From the NCBI GenBank assembly GCA_023388355.1, contig JAEWGI010000071.1, forward strand, positions 62,001 to 126,000: a DNA stretch of 64,000 nt. Reading direction: 5' to 3'. The DNA comes from Pseudomonadota bacterium. Lineage in GTDB: Bacteria; Pseudomonadota; Gammaproteobacteria; Xanthomonadales; Xanthomonadaceae. The translations under genes and the position numbers were made by a program. Below are positions 1 to 8,188 of this stretch, in pieces. Each line of letters opens with the position of its first letter. The stretch's first letter is position 1. The notes beneath the pieces are model-generated. The model was not told the DNA's origin. It made no database searches and was given only the letters and a program-made list of their open reading frames with translations.

Positions 1-1571
1 TCCGGCACGTGGTCGAGCAGTTCGCCCGGCTCCAGGAAGCGGTACAGCGCCGACAGCGAGCGCACTTCGGTAGGCGAGACGCGGCGCAGGATGTGTTCCG
101 GGCCGAGCTGCGACGGATGCTCCAGGCCGGCCGCGCCCAGCATGTCGCGCAGCGCACGCAGGGTGTTCTGGTGGAAGTTGAATACCCGCGCGGCCTTGTC
201 CTCGACGTCGAGCGCGCGCCATCGCGCCGGGTTCTGGGTGGCCACGCCGGTCGGGCACAGGTCGTTGTGGCAGCTGCGCGCCTGGATGCAGCCCAGCGCG
301 AACATGAAGCCGCGCCCTGCGTTGCACCAGTCCGCGCCCATGGCCACGGTGCGCGCGATGTCGAAGGCGCTGGCGATGCGGCCGGCAGCGGCAACCTTCA
401 CCCTGTCGCGCAGGCCGATGCCGACCAGGGTGTTGTGCACCAGCATCAGGCCCTCGTGCATGGGCACGCCGACATGGTTGATGAACTCCAGCGGCGAGGC
501 GCCGGTGCCGCCCTCGGCGCCGTCGACGATGATGAAGTCGGGCGTGATGCCGGTTTCCAGCATCGCCCTGGCCACCCCGAACCACTCCCAGGGGTGGCCG
601 ACCGCCAGCTTGAAGCCGGTCGGCTTGCCGCCGGACAGCTTGCGCAGGCGCGCCACGAATTCAAGCAGCCCGACGGGCGTCGAGAATTCGGAATGCGAGG
701 CCGGCGAGATGCAGTCCACGTACGCCGGCACGCCGCGCGCGGCGGCGATCTCCGCGGTCACCTTGGCCGCAGGCAGCATGCCGCCGTGCCCGGGCTTGGC
801 GCCTTGCGACAGCTTGAGTTCGATCATCCGCACCTTCGGGTCGGCGGCGTTGGCGGCAAAGCGCTCTTCGCTGAAGCGTCCGGCCTCGTCGCGGCAGCCG
901 AAATAGCCCGAGCCGATTTCCCAGACCAGGTCGCCACCGCGCTCGCGGTGGTAGGTCGAGATCGAGCCTTCGCCGGTGTCGTGGTAGAAGTTGCCGCGCC
1001 TGGCACCCTCGTTGAGGGCACGGATCGCGTTGGCCGACAGCGAGCCGAAGCTCATCGCCGAGATGTTGAACACGCTGGCGTCGTAGGACGTGGACTGCGT
1101 GCCGCCCACCAGCACCCGGAAATCGTGCGACGCGGCGTGGGTGGCCTGCAGCGAATGGTTGATCCATTCGTAGCGTACGTGGTACGGATCGTGCTCGCTG
1201 CCGAACGGCACGGTGTCGCGCTCGCTCTTCGAGCGCTGGTAGACCAGGACGCGCTTCTCGCGCGAGAACGGCACCTCGGCCAGGTCGTCCTCGATGAAGT
1301 ACTGGCGGATCTCGGTCCGGACCGACTCGAACAGGTAGCGGAAATGCGCGGTCAGCGGATACAGCCGACGCAAGGTCGAACGGGTCTGCAGCACGTCGAC
1401 CAGGCCCATCAGGGCGAGCGGACCGGACACCGCCACCGCCCACCACCAGGCCGGCGACCACGTCCATGCGAGCACGATGCCCAGCACGGCGATGGCGATA
1501 CAGGCGAACCAGGCGGTACGGCGATGGAACATGGGCACCGGGAGCGGCGCGCCGGGATGGCGCGCGGCCAT
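1..1571 (-). CDS. FMN-binding glutamate synthase-like protein (partial, C-terminus outside window)
   Basis: The reverse strand encodes about 520 residues of a protein with the FMN-binding domain of glutamate synthase. It has an N-terminal membrane-like stretch (WFACIAIAVLGIVLAWTW), then the family blocks AMSFGSLSANAI, EGSISTYH, SQGAKPGHGGMLP and IVDGAEGGTGASP. The cysteine cluster CIQARSCHNDLCPTG matches the 3Fe-4S ligands of glutamate synthase large subunits. Stand-alone proteins of this kind (GltB2-like, roughly 540 aa) lack the amidotransferase domain, and their substrate is uncertain. The ATG at 1571 is taken as the start; a second ATG at 1532 would remove 13 residues. The stop codon lies beyond position 1. 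The family call is firm; the reaction is inferred. Confidence 0.85.
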   Translation of the reverse strand, partial: MAARHPGAPLPVPMFHRRTAWFACIAIAVLGIVLAWTWSPAWWWAVAVSGPLALMGLVDVLQTRSTLRRLYPLTAHFRYLFESVRTEIRQYFIEDDLAEVPFSREKRVLVYQRSKSERDTVPFGSEHDPYHVRYEWINHSLQATHAASHDFRVLVGGTQSTSYDASVFNISAMSFGSLSANAIRALNEGARRGNFYHDTGEGSISTYHRERGGDLVWEIGSGYFGCRDEAGRFSEERFAANAADPKVRMIELKLSQGAKPGHGGMLPAAKVTAEIAAARGVPAYVDCISPASHSEFSTPVGLLEFVARLRKLSGGKPTGFKLAVGHPWEWFGVARAMLETGITPDFIIVDGAEGGTGASPLEFINHVGVPMHEGLMLVHNTLVGIGLRDRVKVAAAGRIASAFDIARTVAMGADWCNAGRGFMFALGCIQARSCHNDLCPTGVATQNPARWRALDVEDKAARVFNFHQNTLRALRDMLGAAGLEHPSQLGPEHILRRVSPTEVRSLSALYRFLEPGELLDHVP

Positions 1572-1633
1572 GATCACACATGGCGGTGATGCGGATGTCC
1601 GTGGATCCGCGCGGGAATACCTTTCCCGGCTCA

Positions 1634-1713
1634 GTAGGAGCGGCTTCAGCCGCGATGGGCAATGCCGGTTACGCGAAACCTGATGGGACAATCGCGGCCG
1701 AAGCCGCTCCCAC
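1634..1713. repeat. REP-like palindrome, family A (complete)
   Basis: Two inverted arms, GTAGGAGCGGCTTCAGCCGC at 1634 and ATCGCGGCCGAAGCCGCTCC at 1691, enclose about 34 bp. Other copies or halves lie at 17112-17134, 39743-39822, 47227 and 47451. It sits between the 5' end of the glutamate synthase-like gene and the 3' end of the tRNA-Leu gene. It resembles the REP/BIME-like elements of Xanthomonadaceae. Confidence 0.8.
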
Positions 1714-1734
1714 AGGAGGAGGCGGTGCGCGGAG

Positions 1735-2042
1735 TGGTGCCCGGGGCCGGACTCGAACCGGCATGACCGCGAGGTCGAGGGATTTTCGTACCACTTCGGC
1801 TTTCGCCGCCGGCCGTGGCCGTTCGTGGTCTGGAGCACGCCTTCACCATGGCGCGATGCGCGCGACAGGTGCCCGCCGTCTGCTCTCTACACCTTCCTTC
1901 GGCGAACCGGAGGCTTGGCTCGGCGTTGGCTCGGACCGGGGTCCAGGGCGTTCACCGAATTTGACGGGTGCCACCCCCGGGGTTTCCCCCGGAGGGCTCA
2001 AATCTTCAAGTCCCTTGTGTCTACCGATTTCACCACCCGGGC
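1735..2042 (-). tRNA. leuZ: tRNA-Leu(UAA) interrupted by a group I intron
   Basis: The 5' exon is 2042-2008 (35 nt) and the 3' exon 1786-1735 (52 nt); together they make an 87-nt tRNA with encoded CCA. The acceptor stem is GCCCGGG/CCCGGGC. The joined anticodon loop reads C-U-U-A-A-A-A, giving anticodon UAA, with the break between U34 and A35. The gene follows tRNA-Gly(GCC) and tRNA-Cys downstream of pgsA, as E. coli leuZ follows glyW-cysT, which independently supports the identity. The exon boundaries are fixed by anticodon-stem pairing (AGGGA/UCCCU). The long variable arm and GGTTCGAGTCC T-arm are intact. Confidence 0.93.
1787..2007 (-). ncRNA. Group I self-splicing intron in tRNA-Leu(UAA), 221 nt, no ORF
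   Basis: On the minus strand the intron starts GAAGATTTGAGCCC after the exon U and ends in G (position 1787), as group I introns do. The internal guide GAGCCCU can pair with exon AGGGACUU (one bulged A), leaving the usual U.G wobble at the 5' splice site (P1). P2 is a GC stem capped by GAAA (about 1981-1997). Core-like segments in order are ATTCGGTGAACGCC, GGTCCGAGCCAACGCCGAGC, CCAAGCC, GGAAGGTGTAGAGAGCAGAC and GTGCTCCAGACCAC; AGAGCA and TGCTC can form P7. These resemble the cyanobacterial/plastid tRNA-Leu intron (for example GAAGGTGCAGAGAC in Anabaena), and the insertion site is identical. There is no room for a homing endonuclease. Confidence 0.9.
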
Positions 2043-2075
2043 GTGGCCGGCGGTGCGTCGCTCCCGCGTCGGGAG

Positions 2076-2149
2076 TGGAGGCCTGGGTCGGAATTGAACC
2101 GGCGTACGCGGATTTGCAGTCCGCTGCATAACCACTCTGCCACCAGGCC
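2076..2149 (-). tRNA. cysT: tRNA-Cys(GCA)
   Basis: A 74-nt cloverleaf with acceptor stem GGCCTGG/CCAGGCC, discriminator U and encoded CCA. The anticodon loop in GCGGACTGCAAATCCGC gives GCA. The T arm is GGTTCAATTCC. It lies between tRNA-Gly and the intron-bearing tRNA-Leu, only 33 bp from the latter, so co-transcription with leuZ is likely. Confidence 0.96.
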
Positions 2150-2192
2150 GGTGACGCTTGCCGCAGGCAACGATACACGCTCGCGGCGCCGA

Positions 2193-2220
2193 TAAACAAA
2201 ACCCCGGCGGTGCCGGGGCC
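2193..2220 (-). terminator. Rho-independent terminator between tRNA-Gly and tRNA-Cys
   Basis: On the minus strand CCCCGGC-ACC-GCCGGGG forms a seven-pair GC stem followed by TTTTGTTT. It would end or attenuate the uvrC-pgsA-tRNA-Gly transcript before tRNA-Cys/tRNA-Leu. A weak promoter-like pair (TTGTTT, 16 bp, TGTATC) lies between this terminator and tRNA-Cys on the same strand, so the last two tRNAs may have their own start. Confidence 0.7.
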
Positions 2221-2245
2221 TTGCTTGAAACTTGAGCGCTGAAAC

Positions 2246-2321
2246 TGGAGCGGGAAACGAGGCTCGAACTCGCGACCTCAACCTTGGCAAGGTTGCGCTC
2301 TACCAACTGAGCTATTCCCGC
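2246..2321 (-). tRNA. glyW: tRNA-Gly(GCC)
   Basis: A 76-nt cloverleaf with acceptor GCGGGAA, anticodon stem CAACC/GGTTG around loop TTGCCAA (anticodon GCC), T arm AGTTCGAGCCT and encoded CCA. Its first ten bases overlap the last codons and TAG stop of pgsA, so the tRNA must be cut out of the pgsA messenger. Confidence 0.96.
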
Positions 2322-2962
2322 GTTGAGCCGCGTATTTTACCGCCCGGCCGTTTGCTGTCAACAGCATTTCGCTCGGCATCGCGCAGTACCGGCCAGGCCG
2401 CGTGCAGATAGGCCAGGCCCGACCACAGGGTCAGCAGGGCGGCGGCGCCCAGCAGCCAGTCGCCGATGTGGAAAACCAGTTCCCCCATCCAGATCTCCGT
2501 GCCCGGCTGGAGCGGGTGGCGGGGATTGATCGAGTACAGCAGGCACGACAGCGCGACCATCTGGGCGATGGTCTTGACCTTGCCGATCGTGGCGACCTTG
2601 ACCGTCGCCCGCTGGCCCAGTTCGGCCATCCACTCGCGCAGCGCCGAGACCGCGATCTCGCGGCCCACGATCACCGCCGCCCAGAACGCCATCCACGGCG
2701 TGGGGTGGCCCTGCACGATCAGGAACAGGGCCACCGCCACCATCAGCTTGTCCGCCACCGGGTCGAGGAACGCGCCGAAGGCCGAATACTGGTGGTAGCG
2801 GCGCGCGATCCAGCCGTCCAGCCAGTCGGTGACGGCGGCCAGGATGAACACGAAGGCGGACGCGAAGTTGGTCCACTGCGAGGGCATGTAGAACACGGCC
2901 ACCAGCACCGGGATCAGCAGGATCCTCAGCAGGGTCAGCCAGGTGGGGACGGTCAACTTCAT
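2312..2962 (-). CDS. pgsA: CDP-diacylglycerol--glycerol-3-phosphate 3-phosphatidyltransferase
   Basis: Makes phosphatidylglycerophosphate, the committed step to phosphatidylglycerol and cardiolipin, in the inner membrane. The CDP-alcohol phosphotransferase motif DG-x2-AR-x8-G-x3-D-x3-D is complete: DWLDGWIARRYHQYSAFG, then AFLDPVADK, at about residues 46-73. Several hydrophobic segments follow. The 216-aa length is slightly above the usual 180-190 because of a charged C-terminal tail. The start overlaps the uvrC stop by 4 bp (ATGA), so the two are translationally coupled. The stop (2314-2312) lies inside the tRNA-Gly gene. The order uvrC-pgsA-glyW matches E. coli. Confidence 0.96.
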   Translation of the reverse strand: MKLTVPTWLTLLRILLIPVLVAVFYMPSQWTNFASAFVFILAAVTDWLDGWIARRYHQYSAFGAFLDPVADKLMVAVALFLIVQGHPTPWMAFWAAVIVGREIAVSALREWMAELGQRATVKVATIGKVKTIAQMVALSCLLYSINPRHPLQPGTEIWMGELVFHIGDWLLGAAALLTLWSGLAYLHAAWPVLRDAERNAVDSKRPGGKIRGSTRE

Positions 2963-4959
2963 TTCGCGCGTGGGAACGGGCCGGGGGGATCGGCTTCCTG
3001 CAGTCCGTGCAGGGTCGCATAGATTCGGCCGGCGAGTGCCTCGTTGATGCCCTCGACCCGTGCGATCTCCTCCACCCCGGCCGCCCTGAGTCCCGGCAGG
3101 CCGCCGAAATGACGCAGCAGGCTTGCGCGCCGGCGCGGGCCGATGCCGGGGATGTCCTCCAGCCGGCTGACGTTGCGCGCCTTCTGGCGGCGGCCGCGGT
3201 GGCCGGTGATGGCGAAGCGGTGGGCCTCGTCGCGCACCTGCTGGATCAGCTGCAGACCGGCCGAATCGGCGCCCGGGCGCAGTTCGCGGCCGTCGGGCAG
3301 CAGCAGCCGCTCATGTCCGGCGCGGCGCTCCTCGCCCTTGGCCACGCCCACGATCAGCACGCCCGGACCGCCCGGCGCGGTGGCGGCCGCGATGTCGAGC
3401 GCGTCGAGCACCGCACGCGCCTGGGCCACCTGCCCTGCCCCGCCGTCGATCAGCAGCAGGTCCGGCAGGACCGCGCCGGGACCGGGCTCGCGCGCCGGCG
3501 CGATCGAAGCGTCCACGCCGGCATCGGGCGGGTCCGCGGACGACGCGGCCGCGGCCTGTTCGCGCGCCTGCGCGGCGCGGCGGAAGCGGCGCGTCAGCGC
3601 CTGCTGCATGGCCGCGTAATCGTCGCCCGGCTCGATCCCGGCGATGTTGTAGCGGCGGTACTGGCTGCGCACCGCGCCCTCGCCGTCGAACACCACGCAC
3701 GAGGCGACGGTGGCCTCGCCCATGGTGTGGCTGATGTCGAAGCATTCGATGCGCGTCGGTGCCTGCGCCAGGCCCAGCAGTTCGCACAGTGAATCCATCC
3801 GCGCCTGCTGCGCGGCCTGGCTGCCCAGCTCGGTCGCCAGCGACAGCTCGGCGTTGCGCCGCGCCAGGTCGACGTAGCCGGCGCGCTCGCCGCGCACGCT
3901 GTGGCGCACCTGCACCCGGCGCCCGCTGGCAGCGGTGAACGCCTCCTCCAGCAGCGGGATGTCCTCGATCGCGCGGTCGAGCACGATCTCGCGCGGTGGC
4001 GGCTGTTCGCCGTAGTACTGGGAGACGAACGCCGCCAGCACCTCGGCTGGATTGTCGCTGCCGTTGGTCTTCGGAAAGAACGCGCGCGTGCCCAGGTTGC
4101 GGCCGTCGCGGAACGCCAGCAGCAGCACGCAGGCGCGCGTGCCCTGCATCGCCACGGCGAGCACGTCGAGTTCGGCGGCGCGGCCGTCGACGTACTGGCG
4201 CGCCTGCAGCGTGCGCACGTTCGCCACCAGGTCGCGCAGGCGCGCGGCCTCCTCGAAATCGAGCCTGGCGCTGGCTGCCTCCATCGCCTCGCCCAGCTCG
4301 CGCGTGAGCTCGTCGCTGCGGCCTTCCAGGAACAGGGTGGCGCGACGCACCGCGTCGGCGTATTCACGCGCCGGCACCAGGCCCACGCAGGGCGCGGTGC
4401 AGCGGCCGATCTGGTGCTGCAGGCACGGTCGCGAACGGTTGCGGAACACGCTGTCTTCGCAGCTGCGCAGCTGGAACAGCTTGTGCATCATGTTCAGCGT
4501 CTCGCGCACCGCGGTCACGCCCGGGTATGGACCGAAGTAGCGCCCCGGGATGCTGCGCGGCCCGCGGTGCAGCGCCAGCCGCGGCCACGGCTCCTGGGTG
4601 ACCAGCACGTAGGGATAGCTCTTGTCGTCGCGAAGCAGCACGTTGTAGCGCGGCCGCAGCGACTTGATCAGCTGGTTCTCCAGCAGCAGCGCCTCGGACT
4701 CGGTGCGGGTGACGGTGACCTCCATGCGCGCGACCTGGGCCAGCATGGCAATCGTCCGCGCAGGCTTGGGGGTGGCGCTGAAATAGGAGGCGACGCGCTT
4801 TTTCAGCGCGCCCGCCTTGCCCACGTACAGCACGCTGCCGTCGCCGGCGATCATGCGGTATACGCCCGGCGCGGTGCTCAAGCCTCGGGCGAAGGCCTTG
4901 CCGTCGAAGGGAGGCGCCCCGGGTGCGCTGGCGCCGGGCGCGGGTGCCTCGTCGGTCAT
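2959..4959 (-). CDS. uvrC: Excinuclease ABC subunit C
   Basis: Performs the dual incision of nucleotide excision repair with UvrAB. The 666-aa product has a GIY-YIG nuclease domain near the N-terminus (PGVYRMIAGDGSVLYVGKAG), a Cys-containing linker (SRPCLQHQIGRCTAPCVG), a UVR region, an RNase H-like C-terminal nuclease (RIECFDISHTMGEATVA; LLIDGGAGQV) and helix-hairpin-helix motifs (LEDIPGIGPRRRASLLRHFG). An upstream in-frame ATG at 5040 exists, but the ATG at 4959 is chosen because it overlaps the preceding stop (ATGA) and gives the normal N-terminus. An acidic/Ala-rich insert near residue 500 is lineage-specific. Confidence 0.97.
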   Translation of the reverse strand: MTDEAPAPGASAPGAPPFDGKAFARGLSTAPGVYRMIAGDGSVLYVGKAGALKKRVASYFSATPKPARTIAMLAQVARMEVTVTRTESEALLLENQLIKSLRPRYNVLLRDDKSYPYVLVTQEPWPRLALHRGPRSIPGRYFGPYPGVTAVRETLNMMHKLFQLRSCEDSVFRNRSRPCLQHQIGRCTAPCVGLVPAREYADAVRRATLFLEGRSDELTRELGEAMEAASARLDFEEAARLRDLVANVRTLQARQYVDGRAAELDVLAVAMQGTRACVLLLAFRDGRNLGTRAFFPKTNGSDNPAEVLAAFVSQYYGEQPPPREIVLDRAIEDIPLLEEAFTAASGRRVQVRHSVRGERAGYVDLARRNAELSLATELGSQAAQQARMDSLCELLGLAQAPTRIECFDISHTMGEATVASCVVFDGEGAVRSQYRRYNIAGIEPGDDYAAMQQALTRRFRRAAQAREQAAAASSADPPDAGVDASIAPAREPGPGAVLPDLLLIDGGAGQVAQARAVLDALDIAAATAPGGPGVLIVGVAKGEERRAGHERLLLPDGRELRPGADSAGLQLIQQVRDEAHRFAITGHRGRRQKARNVSRLEDIPGIGPRRRASLLRHFGGLPGLRAAGVEEIARVEGINEALAGRIYATLHGLQEADPPGPFPRAK

Positions 4960-6380
4960 TCGCCGATCGGGATGTGGCGCAGGGCCCCGGTTCGCGGATC
5001 GAAGCGGAGCACCGCATGGGCATCGGTGTCGGCGATCCACACCGCGCCGGCGGCCACCGCGAGCCCGGCCGACCCGTGCAGGCGCTGCGGCAGCTCCACC
5101 GTGCTCAGCTCGCCACCGCCCAGGCGCAAGCGACGCAGCGCATCATTGCCGGCATCGGCGATCCACAGCACCGGCGAGTCGGGATCGAGCGCGATCGCCA
5201 GCGGCTGCTGCAGCTGCGCCTCGGTGCGCGCGCCGTCGGCGTTGCCGTACTGCCACTGGTCCTGGCCGACCAGGGTGGACACCACCCCGCTGCGCGCGTT
5301 GACGCTGCGGATCGCCGAGCCGGCCGCGTCGCAGACGTACAGCACCTGCTGCACTGCCGCCAGCGCCACCGGTTCGGCGAACGCGGCGCCCACGCCGCTG
5401 CCATCCATCACCGAAAGCCGGCCCGAACCGGCCAGCAGCTCCAGGCCGGGGCTGCCGAGGTCGTACTTCCACAGCCGGTTGTCGCCGGCGGTGGCGATGA
5501 ACAGCGCCGAGCCGCTCAGGGCCACCGCACGCGGCTGGTCGAGCGCCACCGAGCGCGGGTCGCGGATCGCGCCTTCGGCCGGCGTGCCGGCGCGGCCAGC
5601 GCCGCAGATGGTGTCGATGTCGCCGCTGCGCAGTTCGATCCTGCGCACCGCGTGGTTGCCGCTGTCGGCCACGTACAGGGTCTCGCGCCACAGGCACATG
5701 CCGTGCGGGCGGTTGAACGCGGCCAGTTCCATCGGACCGTCGATGAAACCGGGGCCGCCGCTGCCGAACTGGCGCAGCACCCGCCCGGCCTGGTCGCATT
5801 CGAGCACCCGGTGGTGTTCGCTGTCGGCCACGTACAGGCAGTTGCCCGAGACCACCAGGCCGGTCGGGAAGCGCAGCGGCAGCGGCGGTTCGCCGCCACG
5901 GCGCGTTTCGATCGGGTCGGCGACGGGAATGGTCGGCACCAGCTCGCCGGCCAGCGCGCTGATCCTGGCGTCGAGTTCGCGGACCGGGCCATCGCCGACG
6001 ATGCGGTCGCGGATCCGGCCTTCGCCGTCGATCAGGACCACGGTCGGCCAGGCCTCGATGGCGTAGTGCTGCCACAGCGTCCAGTCCGGATCGTGGCCGA
6101 TCGGGAAGTCGTAGCGCTGCCGGTTGAGTCGCTTGGCGATGCGGCGGCCGTCGCGCTCGCTGTCGAACCTGGGCACGTGTACCGCGACCACGTGGACCCG
6201 CTCGCCGTGGCGCGCGCGCAGCCGCGCCAGGTCGGCCAGCCGGTGCTGGCACCAGGCCGAACCGGCGTTGACGAAGGCCAGGGCGCAGACCTTGCCCCGC
6301 AGCTGCGCCATGCGCAGCGGCGCCAGCAGGTTCAGCCATTCCACGCTGGGCGGGAATTCGGGGGCGATGGTCGCGTCCAT
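4956..6380 (-). CDS. Thioredoxin-like / NHL-repeat protein
   Basis: A 474-aa protein with an N-terminal thioredoxin-like domain (about residues 15-150) and an NHL-repeat beta-propeller (about 165-470; repeats such as LYVADSEHHRVLECD, LYVADSGNHAVRRIE and LWIADAGNDALRRL). It resembles the bacterial equivalents of NHLRC2. The redox position reads SAWCQH, so only one cysteine remains of the usual CxxC pair; classical disulfide exchange is unlikely. No signal peptide is evident. ATG at 6380 is used; a TTG at 6398 would overlap the upstream phosphatase gene. It sits between a phosphatase gene and uvrC in a tight minus-strand run. Its biochemical role is not established. Confidence 0.8.
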   Translation of the reverse strand: MDATIAPEFPPSVEWLNLLAPLRMAQLRGKVCALAFVNAGSAWCQHRLADLARLRARHGERVHVVAVHVPRFDSERDGRRIAKRLNRQRYDFPIGHDPDWTLWQHYAIEAWPTVVLIDGEGRIRDRIVGDGPVRELDARISALAGELVPTIPVADPIETRRGGEPPLPLRFPTGLVVSGNCLYVADSEHHRVLECDQAGRVLRQFGSGGPGFIDGPMELAAFNRPHGMCLWRETLYVADSGNHAVRRIELRSGDIDTICGAGRAGTPAEGAIRDPRSVALDQPRAVALSGSALFIATAGDNRLWKYDLGSPGLELLAGSGRLSVMDGSGVGAAFAEPVALAAVQQVLYVCDAAGSAIRSVNARSGVVSTLVGQDQWQYGNADGARTEAQLQQPLAIALDPDSPVLWIADAGNDALRRLRLGGGELSTVELPQRLHGSAGLAVAAGAVWIADTDAHAVLRFDPRTGALRHIPIGE

Positions 6381-6387
6381 GGCGGGA

Positions 6388-6882
6388 TTATGCGTCAATC
6401 GGCAGCGAGCGGTCGGCGAGGCGCCGGGCGATGCGGCGCGCCGCGTCGTCGACCAGGGTCCAGACGTGTTCGAACGCCTCGGGGCCGCCGGTGTACGGGT
6501 CGGGAATCTCCGCGCCCTGCCCCACTCCGGCCCACTCCAGCAGCAGGGCGCTGCGGGCGCTGGCGCCTGCCGGGGCGCGCTCGCGCACGTCGGCCAGGTT
6601 GCTGGCGTCGGCGCACAGCAGCCAGTCGAAATGGTGGTAGTCGGCGCTGCGCAGCTGGCGCGCGCGCAGGTCGCGCAGGTCCACGCCGTGGCGGGCCGCG
6701 TTCCCGATCGTGCGCCGGTCCGGCGGTTGGCCGGCGTGCCAGCCGCCAGTGCCGGCGGAATCGAGTTCGACCCGGTGGCCCAGGCGGGCCTCGTCCAGGC
6801 GCAGGCGCAGCAGTCCCTCCGCCAGCGGCGAGCGGCAGATATTGCCCAGGCAGACGATCAGCAGGCGCAGCGGTTCAGACAC
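6388..6882 (-). CDS. Low molecular weight protein-tyrosine phosphatase
   Basis: The 164-aa cytoplasmic protein carries the P-loop CLGNICRSP (C-x5-R) at the N-terminus and the general-acid loop IPDPYTGG near the C-terminus, both complete, so it should be active. In many bacteria such enzymes dephosphorylate tyrosine kinases of polysaccharide export; no kinase lies nearby, so the substrate is unknown. The start is a GTG at 6882 overlapping the end of kdsB by 8 bp; the longer in-frame ORF upstream is a shadow of kdsB. Confidence 0.92.
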   Translation of the reverse strand: MSEPLRLLIVCLGNICRSPLAEGLLRLRLDEARLGHRVELDSAGTGGWHAGQPPDRRTIGNAARHGVDLRDLRARQLRSADYHHFDWLLCADASNLADVRERAPAGASARSALLLEWAGVGQGAEIPDPYTGGPEAFEHVWTLVDDAARRIARRLADRSLPIDA

Positions 6883-7651
6883 GGACAGTCCCCATGATGG
6901 CCTGGGCGCGGACCAGATCCTCGGGGGTGTCCACGCCCTGCGGGAAGGGTTCGGGCGACAGCGCCACCGCGATCGGCAGCCCGGCCTCGAGCACGCGCAG
7001 CTGTTCGAGCGATTCGATCCGCTCCAGCCGCCCCGGCGGCATCGCCGAGAACCGGCGCAGGAAGCCGGCGCGGTAGGCATAGATGCCGATGTGGCGCAGC
7101 CATTCGCCGGCGGCCGCGACTTCGCCCCGGTCCTCGCCCGCGAACCCGTCGCGGTGCCACGGGATCGGCGCGCGGCTGAAGTACAGCGCGTGGCCGGTGT
7201 CGGCCATCACCACCTTGACCGTGTTGGGGTCGAACAGCGCCGCCGGTTCGGCGATCGGTTCGGCCAGGGTCGCCATGCCGGCGCCGCCGGCGGCAAGCAG
7301 CTCCGCCACGCGGCGGATGCCTGCCGCCGGGGCGAAGGGTTCGTCGCCCTGCAGGTTGACCACGATGGTGTCGTCGCTCCAGCCGGCGATGTCGGCGCAT
7401 TCGGCCAGGCGGTCGGTGCCCGACTGGTGGTCGCGCCGAGTCATCGCCACCTGCACGCCGCTGCCTTCGAGCGCGCGCGCGATGCGCTCGTCGTCGGCCG
7501 CCACCCGCACCTCGCGCGCGCCGGCCGCCAGCGCGCGCCGGGCCACGTGCAGCACCAGCGGCTCGCCGCCGAGCAGGCGCAGCGGCTTGCCGGGCAGGCG
7601 CGTGGCGTCATGGCGGGCGGGAATGGCGACGACGAAATCGAGCGGGTCCAT
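6875..7651 (-). CDS. kdsB: 3-deoxy-manno-octulosonate cytidylyltransferase
   Basis: Activates KDO to CMP-KDO for lipopolysaccharide inner core synthesis. The 258-aa length fits the family. The N-terminal nucleotide-binding motif ([15 protein letters not shown]), the central VNLQGDEPF block and [13 protein letters not shown] are present. It lies downstream of lpxK/msbA, separated by a 537-bp repeat-rich spacer, so the lipid A/LPS genes are grouped but perhaps separately transcribed. Confidence 0.97.
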   Translation of the reverse strand: MDPLDFVVAIPARHDATRLPGKPLRLLGGEPLVLHVARRALAAGAREVRVAADDERIARALEGSGVQVAMTRRDHQSGTDRLAECADIAGWSDDTIVVNLQGDEPFAPAAGIRRVAELLAAGGAGMATLAEPIAEPAALFDPNTVKVVMADTGHALYFSRAPIPWHRDGFAGEDRGEVAAAGEWLRHIGIYAYRAGFLRRFSAMPPGRLERIESLEQLRVLEAGLPIAVALSPEPFPQGVDTPEDLVRAQAIMGTVRV

Positions 7652-7726
7652 GCCCTGATTCTACTTGGGCCGCCCAGTTCCCAGGTTCTTCTCCTCCAAG
7701 GGAGCTGACGCACCCAGGCGCTGCTG

Positions 7727-7915
7727 CCCTGCTCCTTCCCCCGCGTGCGGGGGAAGGTCGGGATGGGGGCGCGCGCCGCAGGCGCGCGTGACGTGGCGCG
7801 GCAACCGGTTTGCCCCCAAACCGTCCGGCCCGGCGCAGCGCGCCGGGCGTCCGGATGGTCCGCGCGGCGGTGCCGCGCAAACGGACCATCCTCACCCCCG
7901 CACGCAGGGGAGGAG
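7727..7915. repeat. Dispersed GC-rich repeat, family B, in the 537-bp kdsB-lpxK spacer
   Basis: Hairpin-forming units CCTTCCCCCGC/GCGGGGGAAGG and a second inverted half (CACCCCCGCACGCAGGGGAG) flank a hairpin of GCGCGCCGCAGGCGCGCG and a further palindrome. Similar units occur at 14630, 16921, 21620, 38766 and 52497. The rest of the spacer (7916-8188) contains no gene that I can support. Confidence 0.75.
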
Positions 7916-8188
7916 CAGCCCCCCGTTGTCACGAATGAACGTCCCCGCGAATGGGAGAGAAACCAATTCCTGCCCCCAGGCGTGCACGCTCGGCGTGGGT
8001 CCGGGCTCATGATCGAAGCGTCGAGGATCGTGGATTCAAGTCGCGTCTGCAGGAGCGACGCCAATAGACGTTCGGGTCGCGATCCAGACCAGGACACCCT
8101 CCCCCCGCTGGATCCGAAGCCGAGCCGCGGCGCGGCCCCCGGACCCGGTGCAAGCCGAAGAACGGACCGCTTTTCCGAAGCCGCGGAA

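Noticed and set aside
1735..2042. tmRNA or two separate partial tRNA pseudogenes
   Set aside because: The two tRNA-like halves complement each other exactly into an 87-nt tRNA-Leu(UAA), and the intervening sequence has group I intron features; no tmRNA tag reading frame is present.
3901..7076. Very long plus-strand ORFs opposite uvrC and the NHL gene (about 720 codons each)
   Set aside because: They are antisense shadows in high-GC DNA, rich in His/Arg/Gln without domain motifs, and overlap well-supported genes.
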